61,835 nt of DNA from Rhizobium sp. CCGE 510 (GTDB taxonomy: Bacteria; Pseudomonadota; Alphaproteobacteria; Rhizobiales; Rhizobiaceae): positions 1 to 61,835 of the forward strand of contig NZ_AEYF01000032.1 in assembly GCF_000292525.1 (NCBI RefSeq). The letters are read 5' to 3'. This document shows, piece by piece, positions 10,132 through 19,596 of the stretch. The notes below the pieces were generated by a model. That model made no database searches, was not told the origin of the DNA, and saw nothing but the letters and a program-made list of their open reading frames with translations. Positions within the stretch are counted from its first letter, which is position 1, and each line of letters opens with the position of its first letter. Made by a program: the position numbers and the translations under genes.

Positions 10132-10373
10132 GTACAACGAACCCCTTCTGAACGCGCCTGCAGCCTCGCCAGGCAGCGGATGCCTGATCGACTGACCTGT
10201 AAACAGAACGTCGGAGGCTTAATCTTCACGAGAAGACGCCCCTCTGGTATTTGCTGACTAGAATTCAGGCATCTGTTTTAATTCGCGGTAAATGGAGCGG
10301 CTTAAATCCGACAATGTTTTTGTTTTGTTCACATATCGATGGCAGTTATTTCGTAGTCGCTATAGGTTGAACC

Positions 10374-10883
10374 ATGCAAAATACGATTCGCATCGTCGGC
10401 ATCGACCCCGGCCTTCGCCGCACCGGCTGGGGAGTCATCGACACGCTGGGCAATTCCCTGCGGTTTGTGGCCTCCGGAACCGTGACCTCCGATGGAGACA
10501 TGGACCTTGCCTCCCGCCTTTGCCAATTGCACGACGGCCTGGCGGAGGTCGTCCACGCTTACAAGCCGGATGAAGCCGCCGTCGAACAGACCTTCGTCAA
10601 CAAGGATGCGGTAGCGACCCTGAAGCTTGGCCAGGCCCGCGGCATCGCCATGCTGGTGCCGGCCCGCGCCGGACTGGCGGTCTCCGAATATGCCCCGAAC
10701 GCCGTGAAGAAGGCGGTCATCGGCGTCGGCCATGGCGAAAAACGCCAGATCCACATGATGTTGAAGATCCTGATGCCGAAAGCCGAATTCAAGGGCGATG
10801 ACGCCGCCGACGCCCTGGCGATCGCCATTTGCCATGCCCACAACCGCGGCAGCAACCGGATGCGGCAGGCACTGGCTGGCTAA
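10374..10883 (+). CDS. ruvC: Crossover junction endodeoxyribonuclease RuvC
   Basis: RuvC dimers cut Holliday junctions symmetrically at the end of recombination. The 169-aa protein has the N-terminal catalytic Asp in [12 protein letters not shown] (D11), the [11 protein letters not shown] segment with the second acidic residue, and the C-terminal [15 protein letters not shown] acidic pair. The length fits the family. It is followed by a toxin-antitoxin pair and then ruvA-ruvB, so the resolvasome genes are co-directional but interrupted. Confidence 0.97.
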   Translation: MQNTIRIVGIDPGLRRTGWGVIDTLGNSLRFVASGTVTSDGDMDLASRLCQLHDGLAEVVHAYKPDEAAVEQTFVNKDAVATLKLGQARGIAMLVPARAGLAVSEYAPNAVKKAVIGVGHGEKRQIHMMLKILMPKAEFKGDDAADALAIAICHAHNRGSNRMRQALAG

Positions 10884-10890
10884 CCTGTTC

Positions 10891-10923
10891 TTGACTTGTT
10901 CCGGTGGTAAGGATAATTCTTAC
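10891..10923 (+). promoter_or_regulatory. Palindromic promoter/operator of the toxin-antitoxin pair
   Basis: TTGACT (10891-10896) with GATAAT (10912-10917, 15-bp spacer) or TAATTC (10914-10919, 17-bp spacer) makes a plausible sigma-70 promoter just after the ruvC stop. A dyad GTAAG-N7-CTTAC (10907-10923) covers the -10 region. AbrB/MazE-type antitoxins repress their own operon by binding such palindromes, so autoregulation is the natural reading. Confidence 0.6.
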
Positions 10924-10940
10924 TTCGAAGGAGCAGCACG

Positions 10941-11192
10941 ATGCGCGTCACGTCCAAAGGCCAGGTCACCATTCCTCGCGATCTCAGGGAGCTTGCCGGC
11001 ATCGAGGCCAACAGCGAGGTCATCTTCTCGATCGAGAACGGCAAGCTCGTTCTCTCGCCGAAGAACGGCAAGCAGGAGATCGAGGATCGGGGCCGGCTGG
11101 ACCGTTTCATCCAGACGATCCGTCGTCTCGAAGGAACCGGCGATCAGGCGGTCGATGCCGAAGACCTCATGTCGATGACCCGTGATCGCTGA
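10941..11192 (+). CDS. AbrB/MazE/SpoVT-type antitoxin
   Basis: The 83-aa protein is a swapped-hairpin DNA-binding antitoxin: MRVTSKGQVTIPRDLRELAG is the classic AbrB-fold start. The C-terminal half (GRLDRFIQTIRRLEGTGDQ) would wrap and neutralise the partner PIN toxin. A GGAG ribosome binding site precedes the ATG. The stop codon overlaps the toxin start by one base (TGATG), which indicates translational coupling. It probably represses its own promoter through the dyad just upstream. It sits between ruvC and ruvA, an unusual position for a toxin-antitoxin pair. Confidence 0.88.
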   Translation: MRVTSKGQVTIPRDLRELAGIEANSEVIFSIENGKLVLSPKNGKQEIEDRGRLDRFIQTIRRLEGTGDQAVDAEDLMSMTRDR

Positions 11193-11605
11193 TGGCGACG
11201 CTTGTCGATACAAACATCCTCGTCGATCTGGCTGTGGCCAGTTCGGACTGGCATGGGTGGTCGCGTCGGAAAATGCTCGACGTCTTCAAAGATGGGCCAG
11301 TGCTGATAAACCCGATCATCTATGCCGAATTTTCCGTTCGCTACGACGATATGGATGAAGTTGAGCAACTGCTTCCGCAGGATGAATTCCGCCGCGAGAA
11401 CCTGCCTTGGCCGGCTGTATTTGCCGCGGCTCAAGCTTTCCGGCTTTACCGTCGCGCCGGCGGAGGACGCGAACGGATATTGCCCGACTTCCTTATCGGC
11501 GCCCATGCGACGATAAGGGGTTACAAAATTTTGACCCGCGATCCCGGCGGATACCAGTCTTATTTTCCCGCCGTTGAACTTATCACACCCGAAACGCACC
11601 CTTGA
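11192..11605 (+). CDS. PIN-domain ribonuclease toxin (VapC-like)
   Basis: This 137-aa PIN protein should be a Mg-dependent endoribonuclease held inactive by the upstream antitoxin. Acidic active-site residues are all present: D6 in LVDTNIL, E46 in IIYAEFS, D99 in [10 protein letters not shown] and D117 in [14 protein letters not shown]. The [10 protein letters not shown] and LTRDP...YFP endings are typical of VapC proteins paired with AbrB-type antitoxins. With all catalytic residues intact it is probably functional. It ends 13 bp before ruvA, so ruvA-ruvB may be read from the toxin-antitoxin promoter. Confidence 0.88.
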   Translation: MATLVDTNILVDLAVASSDWHGWSRRKMLDVFKDGPVLINPIIYAEFSVRYDDMDEVEQLLPQDEFRRENLPWPAVFAAAQAFRLYRRAGGGRERILPDFLIGAHATIRGYKILTRDPGGYQSYFPAVELITPETHP

Positions 11606-11618
11606 AAGACCGCGACCC

Positions 11619-12233
11619 ATGATCGGCAAGCTGAAAGGCACCATAGACGAGATCGGCGAAGACTATGTGCTCGTCGATGTGCACGGCGTCTGCTACGTCG
11701 CCCATTGCTCGGCCCGCACCCTGTCCAAGCTCGGCTCGGCCGGCGAGGCCTGCGTGCTGTTCATCGAGACCTATGTGCGCGAGGATCAATTGAAGCTCTT
11801 CGGCTTCATGACCGCGCTGGAGCGAGAATGGTTCAATTTGCTCCAGAGCGTCCAGGGCGTCGGCGCCAAGGTGGCGCTTGCCGTGCTCTCGACCCTGACG
11901 CCGGGTGAACTCGCCAATGCAATAGCCCTGCAGGACCGCACCGCCGTCTCCCGCGCGCCGGGCGTCGGCCCGAAAGTGGCGATGCGTCTCGTCACCGAAC
12001 TCAAAAATCGGGCGCCGGCTTTCGCCGGGGAAGCGATCAATATCGCCCTCAAGCAGGAACTTGGCGAAGGTGTCGCGGCCGCGCCGGTTGCCGACGCGGT
12101 TTCTGCACTGACAAACCTCGGCTATAGCAGAGACCAGGCGGCAAATGCGGTTGCCGCGGCGATGAAGGTGGCAGGCGACGGCGCTGACAGCGCCAAGCTG
12201 ATTAGGCTGGGACTGAAGGAACTGGCGCGGTGA
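11619..12233 (+). CDS. ruvA: Holliday junction branch migration protein RuvA
   Basis: RuvA binds the four-way junction and loads the RuvB motor. The 204-aa protein begins [26 protein letters not shown] (OB-fold domain I). The helix-hairpin-helix motifs follow ([37 protein letters not shown]), then the C-terminal RuvB-binding domain ([19 protein letters not shown]). ATG at 11619 is chosen; an earlier in-frame ATG overlaps the toxin gene end without conservation. It forms an operon with ruvB, 82 bp downstream. Confidence 0.97.
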   Translation: MIGKLKGTIDEIGEDYVLVDVHGVCYVAHCSARTLSKLGSAGEACVLFIETYVREDQLKLFGFMTALEREWFNLLQSVQGVGAKVALAVLSTLTPGELANAIALQDRTAVSRAPGVGPKVAMRLVTELKNRAPAFAGEAINIALKQELGEGVAAAPVADAVSALTNLGYSRDQAANAVAAAMKVAGDGADSAKLIRLGLKELAR

Positions 12234-12315
12234 AGGCCGGAAAACCGTTGATTGGATGTCGAGACGGCCGACTTTTGGTGTATTGCTGTGACAGGTTTCA
12301 AAACGGAATGAGAGC

Positions 12316-13356
12316 ATGAGCGAACCCGCCCGCCTGATATCGCCGGAAAAGCGGGGCGAAGATCTCGATATCACCCTGCGCCCGCAATCGCTGGACGAGT
12401 TCACCGGCCAGGCGGAAGCACGCGCCAATCTCAAGGTTTTCATCGAGGCGGCGAAGAATCGCGGCGAGGCGCTGGACCATGTTCTCTTCGTCGGCCCGCC
12501 CGGCCTCGGCAAGACGACGCTGGCGCAGATCATGGCGAAGGAGCTCGGCGTCAATTTCCGCTCGACATCCGGCCCTGTGATCGCCAAAGCCGGCGATCTC
12601 GCCGCCCTGCTTACCAATCTCGAGGAGCGCGATGTGCTCTTCATCGACGAGATCCATCGCCTCAATCCCGCCGTCGAGGAAATCCTCTATCCGGCCATGG
12701 AAGATTTCCAGCTCGACCTCATCATCGGCGAAGGCCCTGCCGCTCGCTCGGTGAAGATCGATCTCTCGAAATTCACCCTGGTGGCGGCCACCACTCGCCT
12801 CGGCCTGTTGACCACGCCGCTCCGCGACCGCTTTGGCATTCCGGTGCGTCTGAGCTTCTACACCGTCGAGGAGCTGGAGCTGATCGTGCGCCGCGGCGCG
12901 CGGCTGATGAACCTGCCGATTACCGAGGAAGGCGCCCGCGAGATTGCAAGACGCGCCCGCGGCACCCCGCGCATCGCCGGCCGGTTGCTGCGGCGCGTGC
13001 GCGACTTCGCCGAAGTGGCAAGGGCCGAAGCCGTCACCCGCGAGATTGCCGACGAGGCGCTGACCCGCCTGTCGGTCGACAATGTCGGCTTCGACCAACT
13101 CGACAAACGCTACCTCAACATGATCGCCGTCAATTTCGGCGGCGGCCCGGTCGGCATCGAGACCATCGCCGCCGGGCTTTCCGAGCCGCGCGACGCGATC
13201 GAAGACATCATCGAGCCCTACATGATCCAGCAGGGTTTCATTCAGCGCACGCCACGCGGCCGTGTTCTGACCGCAATCGCGTGGAAACATCTGGGAATGC
13301 AACCGCCAAAGGATATGGAGGCTGCGCAGTTCCGGCTGTTCCAGGAGGACAACTGA
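12316..13356 (+). CDS. ruvB: Holliday junction branch migration DNA helicase RuvB
   Basis: RuvB is the hexameric AAA+ motor that drives branch migration with RuvA. The 346-aa protein shows Walker [10 protein letters not shown] (residues 60-68), Walker [10 protein letters not shown], the RuvB-specific [11 protein letters not shown] beta-hairpin region that contacts RuvA, sensor I ATTRLG and sensor [20 protein letters not shown] winged-helix domain is at the C-terminus ([21 protein letters not shown]). Length is standard. The stop codon is immediately followed by the GTG of the phosphoesterase gene. Confidence 0.98.
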   Translation: MSEPARLISPEKRGEDLDITLRPQSLDEFTGQAEARANLKVFIEAAKNRGEALDHVLFVGPPGLGKTTLAQIMAKELGVNFRSTSGPVIAKAGDLAALLTNLEERDVLFIDEIHRLNPAVEEILYPAMEDFQLDLIIGEGPAARSVKIDLSKFTLVAATTRLGLLTTPLRDRFGIPVRLSFYTVEELELIVRRGARLMNLPITEEGAREIARRARGTPRIAGRLLRRVRDFAEVARAEAVTREIADEALTRLSVDNVGFDQLDKRYLNMIAVNFGGGPVGIETIAAGLSEPRDAIEDIIEPYMIQQGFIQRTPRGRVLTAIAWKHLGMQPPKDMEAAQFRLFQEDN

Positions 13357-14259
13357 GTGATCACCCGCCGCGGATTTTTCAAGGTTCTTGGCGGCAGTGT
13401 CGCAGGCGTCATGTCTCTCGGCGGTTACGCCTTTGCCTATGAACCGCTGGCAAGGCTTGCCATCACCCGCTACCGGCTGACCCCGCCCGGATGGACGCCA
13501 GGGCTCAAGCTCCGCATCGTCGCACTCGCCGATCTTCATGCCTGCGAACCGTGGATGTCGGCAAACCGCATCACCGCGATCTGCCACAGAGCAAATGAAC
13601 TCGAAGGCGATGTCACCGTCCTGCTCGGTGATTATGCTGCCGGCATGAACATGGTGACGCAATATGTGCATTCGAGCCAATGGTCGAAAGCGCTCGCCAT
13701 CTTGCAGGCCCCTCTCGGCGTCCATGCGGTGATGGGCAATCACGACTGGTGGGAAGACAGGACCGCTCAAAAGAACGGCGGGATGGAAACATTCGGACAC
13801 CGGGCCCTTACCGATGTGGGAATTCCAGTTTACGCCAACCGCGCCGCTCGGCTCGAAAAGGATGGCCGCGGCTTCTGGCTCGCGGGTCTCGAAGACCAAC
13901 TGGCGCTGCTGCCCGGCAAAAAATGGGGCCGCACCCATATGCTCGGCCTCGACGATCTCGATGGAACGATGGCCGAGGTGACCGACGACGCACCCGTCAT
14001 CCTGCTCGCCCATGAGCCCGATATCTTTCCGCGCGTGCCCGAGCGGGTCTCGCTGACGCTGTCCGGCCATACGCATGGCGGACAGATCCGGTTCCTTGGC
14101 CGTTCGCCGATCGTCCCTTCGCGTTACGGCAATCGTTACGCCTATGGCCATATGGTCGAGGAGGGTCGTAATATCATCGTGTCCGGCGGCCTCGGCTGCT
14201 CCATCGCACCGGTGCGCTTCGGGGTCCCGCCGGAAATTGTCGTCATCGATCTCGGATAA
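13357..14259 (+). CDS. Tat-exported metallophosphoesterase (YkuE-like)
   Basis: The 300-aa calcineurin-like phosphoesterase begins with a twin-arginine signal (MITRRGFFKVLGGSVAGVMSL), so it is probably exported or membrane-anchored in the periplasm. Metal-binding motifs are ADLHACEPWM, LLGDYAA, VMGNHDWW, LLAHEPD and SGHTHGGQI, in canonical order. The gene starts with GTG directly after the ruvB stop, so it is read from the ruv transcript. Substrate unknown; relatives include YkuE and UDP-2,3-diacylglucosamine-type hydrolases. Confidence 0.88.
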   Translation: MITRRGFFKVLGGSVAGVMSLGGYAFAYEPLARLAITRYRLTPPGWTPGLKLRIVALADLHACEPWMSANRITAICHRANELEGDVTVLLGDYAAGMNMVTQYVHSSQWSKALAILQAPLGVHAVMGNHDWWEDRTAQKNGGMETFGHRALTDVGIPVYANRAARLEKDGRGFWLAGLEDQLALLPGKKWGRTHMLGLDDLDGTMAEVTDDAPVILLAHEPDIFPRVPERVSLTLSGHTHGGQIRFLGRSPIVPSRYGNRYAYGHMVEEGRNIIVSGGLGCSIAPVRFGVPPEIVVIDLG

Positions 14260-14266
14260 GAACAGC

Positions 14267-14773
14267 ATGACCAAGCGCACTCTCATCCGCCTGAATGCGG
14301 GCGCCGAGCGCTTCAATTATCGCATCGCCGGCCTCGGCTTTCGCGATGGCCACGTCCTCGTCCATCGCGCCGTGCATGAACCCTTCTGGACCTTCCCAGG
14401 CGGCAGGGCGGAAATCGGCGAGACCTCGGAAGAAACCCTGGAACGGGAGATGGTGGAGGAGCTGGGCGTCGAAGTCAGCGTTTCCCGCCTGCTCTGGATC
14501 GTCGAGAACTTCTTCCGTTACGAAAAGCGCGACTGGCATGAACTCGGCTTCTATTATCTGATGGACATCCCGCCGGAATTCCCGTTTCAGCCACACGAAA
14601 TCATTCACCGCGTCGACGACGGCGACAATCATCTCGAATTCAAATGGGTGGCAGCAACGCGCACGGCCCTGACGGCGCTGGACATTCCGCCCTATTTCAT
14701 CGCCAATGAAATCGAGAACCTGCCCCCGGCGCCCCGTCATCTCGTCTGGCGCGACGGCAACCTCGACGACTGA
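14267..14773 (+). CDS. NUDIX hydrolase
   Basis: The 168-aa protein has a Nudix box, GRAEIGETSEETLEREMVEELG, close to the GX5EX7REUXEEXGU consensus. It would hydrolyse a nucleoside diphosphate linked to another group. It starts at 14267, seven bases after the phosphoesterase stop, with no other in-frame start supported. The HEXXF-like C-terminal sequence (DGDNHLEFKWV) is common in NUDIX enzymes of this size. It belongs to the ruvB-phosphoesterase transcription unit; the physiological substrate is unknown. Confidence 0.9.
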   Translation: MTKRTLIRLNAGAERFNYRIAGLGFRDGHVLVHRAVHEPFWTFPGGRAEIGETSEETLEREMVEELGVEVSVSRLLWIVENFFRYEKRDWHELGFYYLMDIPPEFPFQPHEIIHRVDDGDNHLEFKWVAATRTALTALDIPPYFIANEIENLPPAPRHLVWRDGNLDD

Positions 14774-14817
14774 GACTGAGGCAAATATTCAGAAGCGCTT
14801 GAAGAGGAAAGCTGCCG

Positions 14818-15381
14818 ATGCCGACCTTCGATCCCGTCAGGGCATTTCGCAAACTTGCCTATAACAACGCCCTTGCCAATCACCGTCTGCTTCAGGCCTG
14901 CGCGGCACTGAAGCCCGGCGAATTCGAAGCGCCGCGCACGAGCTTCTTCCCCTCGATCAAGGCAACCTTGAACCATATCCTCACGGTCGACTGGTTCTAT
15001 GTCGATGGCCTGGAGGGCGGCACGCTCGGACTCAAGGCCTTCGAGACAGACGAACCCTTCGGCGACATCTCATCGCTGGCAGAAGCGCAGGCGAAGGTTG
15101 ATCGGCGCCTGACCGCACTTTGCGAGGCTCTGACGCCGGAGAGGCTGGTCTCAACCGCCAGCCTCCATCGCGGCGCCCGCATCCAGGAAGAGCGGCTGGA
15201 CGACGTGCTCGGGCACCTTTTCCAGCACCAGACGCATCATCGCGGCCAAGTGCATGCGATGCTCTCCGGCACCAGCGTCGCTCCGCCGCAGCTCAACGAA
15301 TTCATCGTCGCCGACGACGCGCGGTTTCGCGGCAGGGAACTCGCCGAGCTCGGCTGGAGCGAAAAGAAGCTGATGCGTTAA
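14818..15381 (+). CDS. DinB family protein
   Basis: This 187-aa four-helix-bundle protein belongs to the DinB/YfiT metal-binding superfamily, whose members include thiol-transferases and damage-inducible proteins. The expected His residues occur in the second helix (LNHILTVDWFYVDGL) and near the C-terminus (HLFQHQTHHRGQVHAMLSG). Its stop overlaps that of the convergent acvB through a TTAA palindrome. The actual reaction cannot be inferred. Confidence 0.85.
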   Translation: MPTFDPVRAFRKLAYNNALANHRLLQACAALKPGEFEAPRTSFFPSIKATLNHILTVDWFYVDGLEGGTLGLKAFETDEPFGDISSLAEAQAKVDRRLTALCEALTPERLVSTASLHRGARIQEERLDDVLGHLFQHQTHHRGQVHAMLSGTSVAPPQLNEFIVADDARFRGRELAELGWSEKKLMR

Positions 15382-16760
15382 TCCTGCAGGCGTCTTTTCA
15401 GCCCGTCGATGATCGTCTTGGTAAGAAGGTCGTAATTCTCGTCGAAATGGTGGTCGCCGGGCAGTTCGATGACCTCGGCGCCGCTATCCTTCAATGCCGG
15501 ACAGGCGACATCGTCATCGTCGTCCTTGCCGTAAATGCATTGCACGAGTTTTGGATCGATGTTCTTCAGATCGCCGACGGGATCGCCGCCGGCCCCATCC
15601 GTCTTCTGGCCGAGCCAGCCGAGAACGGAGATGACGTAGTCGACTTGGTGCGAGAGCGACAGTAGCGACAATTGCGCCACCGCCGATTTTTCGGCTGGCT
15701 TGAGAAGCTGGTAGGTCGCAGGCACGACATCGGCGCCGAAGGAATATCCGACGAGCAGCACATGCTTGACCTTCCACTGCTTACGGTAGAAGTCGATGAT
15801 CTTCGAAAGATCGGCGGCAGTTTCCTCCGGCTTGCGCTCCGACCAGAAATAGTGGAGCGAATCGACGCCGACGACCGGAATGCCTTCCTTCTGCAGCGTG
15901 CCGCCGACCTCCTTGTCGATGTCGCGCCAGCCGCCGTCGCCGGAATAGATCACCGCCATCGTATCGAGGGCGGGGGTAGCCTCAAGGATCGCCAGCGGCA
16001 GGCCGAGCGGATTACCGAAGGCGCCGGAAGCGGTGACGAGATCGTCGAGCGTATCGGCAAACACCGTCTGCGCATCATCGGTGGAATCGCGGATCTCGAT
16101 CGCGGCATGGGCCTTTTTCAGCGCTTCGGCATGCGCCCTGCCATCCTTGGCGGCATTGGGCGTGAAGACGGTGACGATTGGATCCGGCAGGGCACCGACG
16201 CTGAGCCCATACATGGTGCGCTGGCCGACGACCTGCTTGGGAGCTGGCGTGCAAAGCTCCTTGGCAAGCGGAATGCCGGCGACCGGATCGACGGCAAGTG
16301 TCTGGCCGATCGTCGCATCCGGCGTCTGCGCGGCAATCGCCAGCGCTAAGGCCCCGCCCTCGCCGATGCCGGCGACGATCGGCAAGTGATAGGCATTGTT
16401 GCCGGTCGCGCGCTGGACCTGCTGGCTCAGAGATTCGATGTCCGAAACCATGTAGATGCAGCCGTCGTTGAGGCTGACATCATATTGGTTGAGCGCCTGG
16501 ATATAGGAGGGAAAGTCGACGCCGATGACGACGGCGCCTTCGGCGACCAGCCTGTCGGCCTCCGCCTTCTCATAGTCGCCCCAACCGGCGGCATCCGAGA
16601 TCAGCATCACCGTGCCCTTTACCTCCCCTTCCGGAAGGAAGATGTGCGGTGACGGGATGAGCCCGGTTTCAAAGCTCTGCGTGGTCTCCTCGGCGGCATC
16701 AGCCGGTGCGGCCGCAAGCATGCAGGCGCATGCTGCGGCAAGAAGCAATGTCCTGATCAT
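15378..16760 (-). CDS. acvB: AcvB/VirJ family protein (AtvA), lysyl-phosphatidylglycerol hydrolase
   Basis: This periplasmic 460-aa protein has a signal peptide (about residues 1-22) and two VirJ-like alpha/beta-hydrolase domains. In Agrobacterium, AcvB hydrolyses lysyl-phosphatidylglycerol and is needed for virulence; in Rhizobium tropici the homologue AtvA supports acid tolerance. The C-terminal domain keeps IYSGDGGW (271-278), the nucleophile elbow GYSFGAD (S340) and a C-terminal GDHHFDE. The N-terminal domain has GIGEGG (131-136) where the elbow should be and so lacks the serine. It overlaps the upstream synthetase/flippase gene by four bases, coupling synthesis and turnover of the same lipid. 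Confidence 0.92.
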   Translation of the reverse strand: MIRTLLLAAACACMLAAAPADAAEETTQSFETGLIPSPHIFLPEGEVKGTVMLISDAAGWGDYEKAEADRLVAEGAVVIGVDFPSYIQALNQYDVSLNDGCIYMVSDIESLSQQVQRATGNNAYHLPIVAGIGEGGALALAIAAQTPDATIGQTLAVDPVAGIPLAKELCTPAPKQVVGQRTMYGLSVGALPDPIVTVFTPNAAKDGRAHAEALKKAHAAIEIRDSTDDAQTVFADTLDDLVTASGAFGNPLGLPLAILEATPALDTMAVIYSGDGGWRDIDKEVGGTLQKEGIPVVGVDSLHYFWSERKPEETAADLSKIIDFYRKQWKVKHVLLVGYSFGADVVPATYQLLKPAEKSAVAQLSLLSLSHQVDYVISVLGWLGQKTDGAGGDPVGDLKNIDPKLVQCIYGKDDDDDVACPALKDSGAEVIELPGDHHFDENYDLLTKTIIDGLKRRLQD

Positions 16761-19360
16761 TTTCTCACTACCCCTTTCAATCCGCCCCCGATCAGAAACG
16801 TCGCGTCCATCAACGCGATCATCGGATTGCCCCCTCCGGATACCGCAAGATAGCGCGGTTGCCAGTGCGGATGAAACTTTGATTTGAATGCCCGAAGGCC
16901 TTTGAAGTTGTAGAAGCGCTCGCCATGTTCGAAGACCGTGCTGCCGATGCGGTCCCAGACGGGCGCCGCCTCGCGTTTCGACATGCCGGAGAGAGGCGCC
17001 ATGCCAAGATTGAAATGGGTGAAACCCTCGCCGCGCAGATATTCCATGATCTGCACGAAGAGAAAGTCCATCGAACCCTTCGGCGCATCCGGCGAGAAGC
17101 GCATGAGATCGATCGTGCCTTCCTGTCTGGATTCGGTGACGAGGATATTGGCGAAAGCGACGATCATGCCATCCTTTTTCAGGATGCCGACCGGCTGGGA
17201 GGCGACGTAGTCAGGGTCGAAGGCGCCGAGCGAAAAGCCCTTTTCCTTGGCGTTGTGATGCTCGAGCCAGGCCGTGGAAACGGCGGAGAGGTCATCGATG
17301 ACCGAGGGCACATCCTCAGGTACGACGACGGCAAATTCCAATCCGTCGCGCTGGGCGCGGCTTGCCGTCTGGCGAAGATTTGCCCATTTGCCGCCCTTCA
17401 TCTCGAAGGCCCTCAGATCGGTCACTGCCAGTTCGCCGAGCTTGAAGGCGCGAAGGCCGGCATCGGCGCAAGGAGAAAGCAGCGACGGCGAAATCTGATA
17501 GAACACGGCCCGGCAGCCGGCGGCGCGCGCCGCTTCGACGAAACGCCAGACGAGTTCCTGCACGGCGCGATGTTCGCCGACCGGATCGAACAGCGCGATC
17601 CAGGACCGGCCCTGCCGGCCATACATGATGAAGGCATCACCCTTTTCCGAGAACATGATGCTCTTGTCGCCCATGCGCACCAGATTGGCGTCGGCATTGC
17701 CCTGCTTGCCGACAATCTCGACGGCACGCGCCAGCGCCTCCTCCGTCGCCGGTTCCGGCCGGAAGGTCGCCGGCCGAAGCAGGCTGAAGACGGCGATCGC
17801 CGACGAGATGATGGTGATGCCGAGAACAGCGCGCAGTCCGCGCGGCGCTTCGGCTGTGAATTCGAACTGCCACCAGAGCTGGTTGCTGTATTCGACATCG
17901 CGATAGACGAAGAGCAGAATGACGACGGCGCCGACGACAATGACGGCAATCGCCATCAGCCAGGACGCCGTCAGCGCCTGGTTGAGCAGCGAGGCATGGC
18001 GGGTAAAAAGCCGCCGGCTGACGAACAACCCGAAGATGAGAAAGGCGAGAAACGCCGCTTCGACCAGCGCGATCGCCTTCAGCAGCGACAAGGTCAGTGC
18101 GGCAAGGGCGGAGAACACCGCGACCCACCAGGCGCCGTCGAGCCGCTGGCCGAGGCCGCGCGCAGCGACGACGAGCGCGAGCCCCAGCAGGCTGGAAAGG
18201 AAATGCGCGCCTTCCACCATCGGCAGCGGCAGATAGTTGGAGAGGAATTCGAGGTTCTGGTCCGGCGTCGGCGTGACACTCGAAAAGATCAGCATGACGC
18301 CGAGCAGCAGGGCGAGAGCCGACAGCAGCTGCGGCATCAGCCTTCCGCCGATGCGCCGCACGCTGGAGGCGGCCGGATGGTCGACGAAACGGCGCAGCTC
18401 CGTCGCCGACACCGCGAGCACGGCGATCAGCAGCGGCAGCACATGATAGATCAGCCGGTAGAGCACCAGCGATCCGAGCACAGCATCGATGTTCACCGCG
18501 CTGCCGAGCGACGCGATAATCACGGTCTCGAACACGCCGAGCCCGGCCGGAACATGGCTGAGCACCCCGAGACCGACGGCGATCGCATAGACGGCCAGGA
18601 AGACCGGCCAGCCGATTGCCGTCTGCGGCAGCAGCACGTAGAGCACCGACGCCGAGGCGGCGATATCGAAGGCGGTGACGAGGAACTGCCGTGACCAGGT
18701 GCGCGAATCCGGCAGGCGGATTGCCACGGGGCCGAGATCGAGCACGCGCCCATCACGGCCGATGATCATCACTGCGCCCAGAATGGCGACGATCGAACCG
18801 GCCATCAACCGCAACAGGAAGGCGCTGACGCCTATGAGCGGGCCGATCTCATCGGCGATGATGATGAGAGCGATCGCCCCGACGCCCGCAAGCCCGAGAC
18901 CGAAGGAAAGCGTGACGAAGGCGATGATGCGGCCGATATCTTCGGGCGAAAGCCCCAGGCGTGTATAGGCGCGATAGCGAATCGCGCCACCGGAAAGCGC
19001 GCCGAAGCCGGCGGTATTGCCGACGGCATAGGCGCTGAACGCCGTCAGCGCCACATGCGGGAAAGGCAGCTTCTTGCCGATATATTCTATCGCATTGAGA
19101 TCGTAGAAGATCAGCGAGAGGAAGCTTAGGGCCGTGAAGAAAAACGCCAGCATGATAGCGCTCGGTCTGGTCGCCGCCAGCGCATCGACAACGTCGTCAT
19201 AGCGCACCTCGTTGGTGAGTTGCATGATCGCATAACCGACGAGGCAGAAGACCACGAGTGTCGCCGCTGCCGTCAGCGGTGTCCTATAACGTCTAAATAA
19301 CCCGCGAAAAGAAAATCCGTCCGCGTCTTCCATCTCTTTCAAATTGTCGTGACCCGACAT
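16757..19360 (-). CDS. lpiA: Lysylphosphatidylglycerol synthetase/flippase (LpiA/MprF)
   Basis: This 867-aa inner-membrane protein transfers lysine from lysyl-tRNA to phosphatidylglycerol and flips the product outward, lowering envelope charge and raising resistance to cationic peptides and acid. The N-terminal two-thirds is a multi-helix flippase domain (about residues 30-520) with the conserved AYAVGNTAGFGALSGGAIRYRAY. The C-terminal cytosolic DUF2156 synthetase (about 540-850) includes MGDKSIMFSEKGDAFIMYGRQGRSWIALFDPVG. It heads an operon with acvB (ATGA overlap), the lpiA-atvA arrangement of rhizobia. It is divergent from doxX across 236 bp that should hold its promoter. Confidence 0.94.
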   Translation of the reverse strand: MSGHDNLKEMEDADGFSFRGLFRRYRTPLTAAATLVVFCLVGYAIMQLTNEVRYDDVVDALAATRPSAIMLAFFFTALSFLSLIFYDLNAIEYIGKKLPFPHVALTAFSAYAVGNTAGFGALSGGAIRYRAYTRLGLSPEDIGRIIAFVTLSFGLGLAGVGAIALIIIADEIGPLIGVSAFLLRLMAGSIVAILGAVMIIGRDGRVLDLGPVAIRLPDSRTWSRQFLVTAFDIAASASVLYVLLPQTAIGWPVFLAVYAIAVGLGVLSHVPAGLGVFETVIIASLGSAVNIDAVLGSLVLYRLIYHVLPLLIAVLAVSATELRRFVDHPAASSVRRIGGRLMPQLLSALALLLGVMLIFSSVTPTPDQNLEFLSNYLPLPMVEGAHFLSSLLGLALVVAARGLGQRLDGAWWVAVFSALAALTLSLLKAIALVEAAFLAFLIFGLFVSRRLFTRHASLLNQALTASWLMAIAVIVVGAVVILLFVYRDVEYSNQLWWQFEFTAEAPRGLRAVLGITIISSAIAVFSLLRPATFRPEPATEEALARAVEIVGKQGNADANLVRMGDKSIMFSEKGDAFIMYGRQGRSWIALFDPVGEHRAVQELVWRFVEAARAAGCRAVFYQISPSLLSPCADAGLRAFKLGELAVTDLRAFEMKGGKWANLRQTASRAQRDGLEFAVVVPEDVPSVIDDLSAVSTAWLEHHNAKEKGFSLGAFDPDYVASQPVGILKKDGMIVAFANILVTESRQEGTIDLMRFSPDAPKGSMDFLFVQIMEYLRGEGFTHFNLGMAPLSGMSKREAAPVWDRIGSTVFEHGERFYNFKGLRAFKSKFHPHWQPRYLAVSGGGNPMIALMDATFLIGGGLKGVVRK

Positions 19361-19596
19361 CTCTTATCCTGCTGCAATTGCCAGCTCGGCGGGAATCATT
19401 TTTGGAAGACGTAACATGACAGGCATATAAGCTCCATGAAGCCATGCCGCCGCTACCCCAGCCCGCCGCCTGGGCCTCCATCACCCTCAATTGGGGCGAA
19501 TTTGCGCAGGCAAGCGTAACGGCACATTGCATTTTCGTAAGCTTTGGACAAGCTTGGCCTTTGCCGGAGATTTGAGACGCGGGAGAACAATTCGAT

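Noticed and set aside
10278..10292. CtrA-like site TTAA-N7-TAAA upstream of the first chemoreceptor gene
   Set aside because: One base off the full consensus and the only such near match noted in the spacer; not strong enough to list.
12298..14316. 672-aa open frame opposite ruvB and the phosphoesterase
   Set aside because: Antisense to two conserved genes; no conserved motifs.
16925..18694. 589-aa open frame opposite lpiA
   Set aside because: Highly charged low-complexity product (Arg/Asp/Gln) and fully antisense to a clear MprF/LpiA gene.
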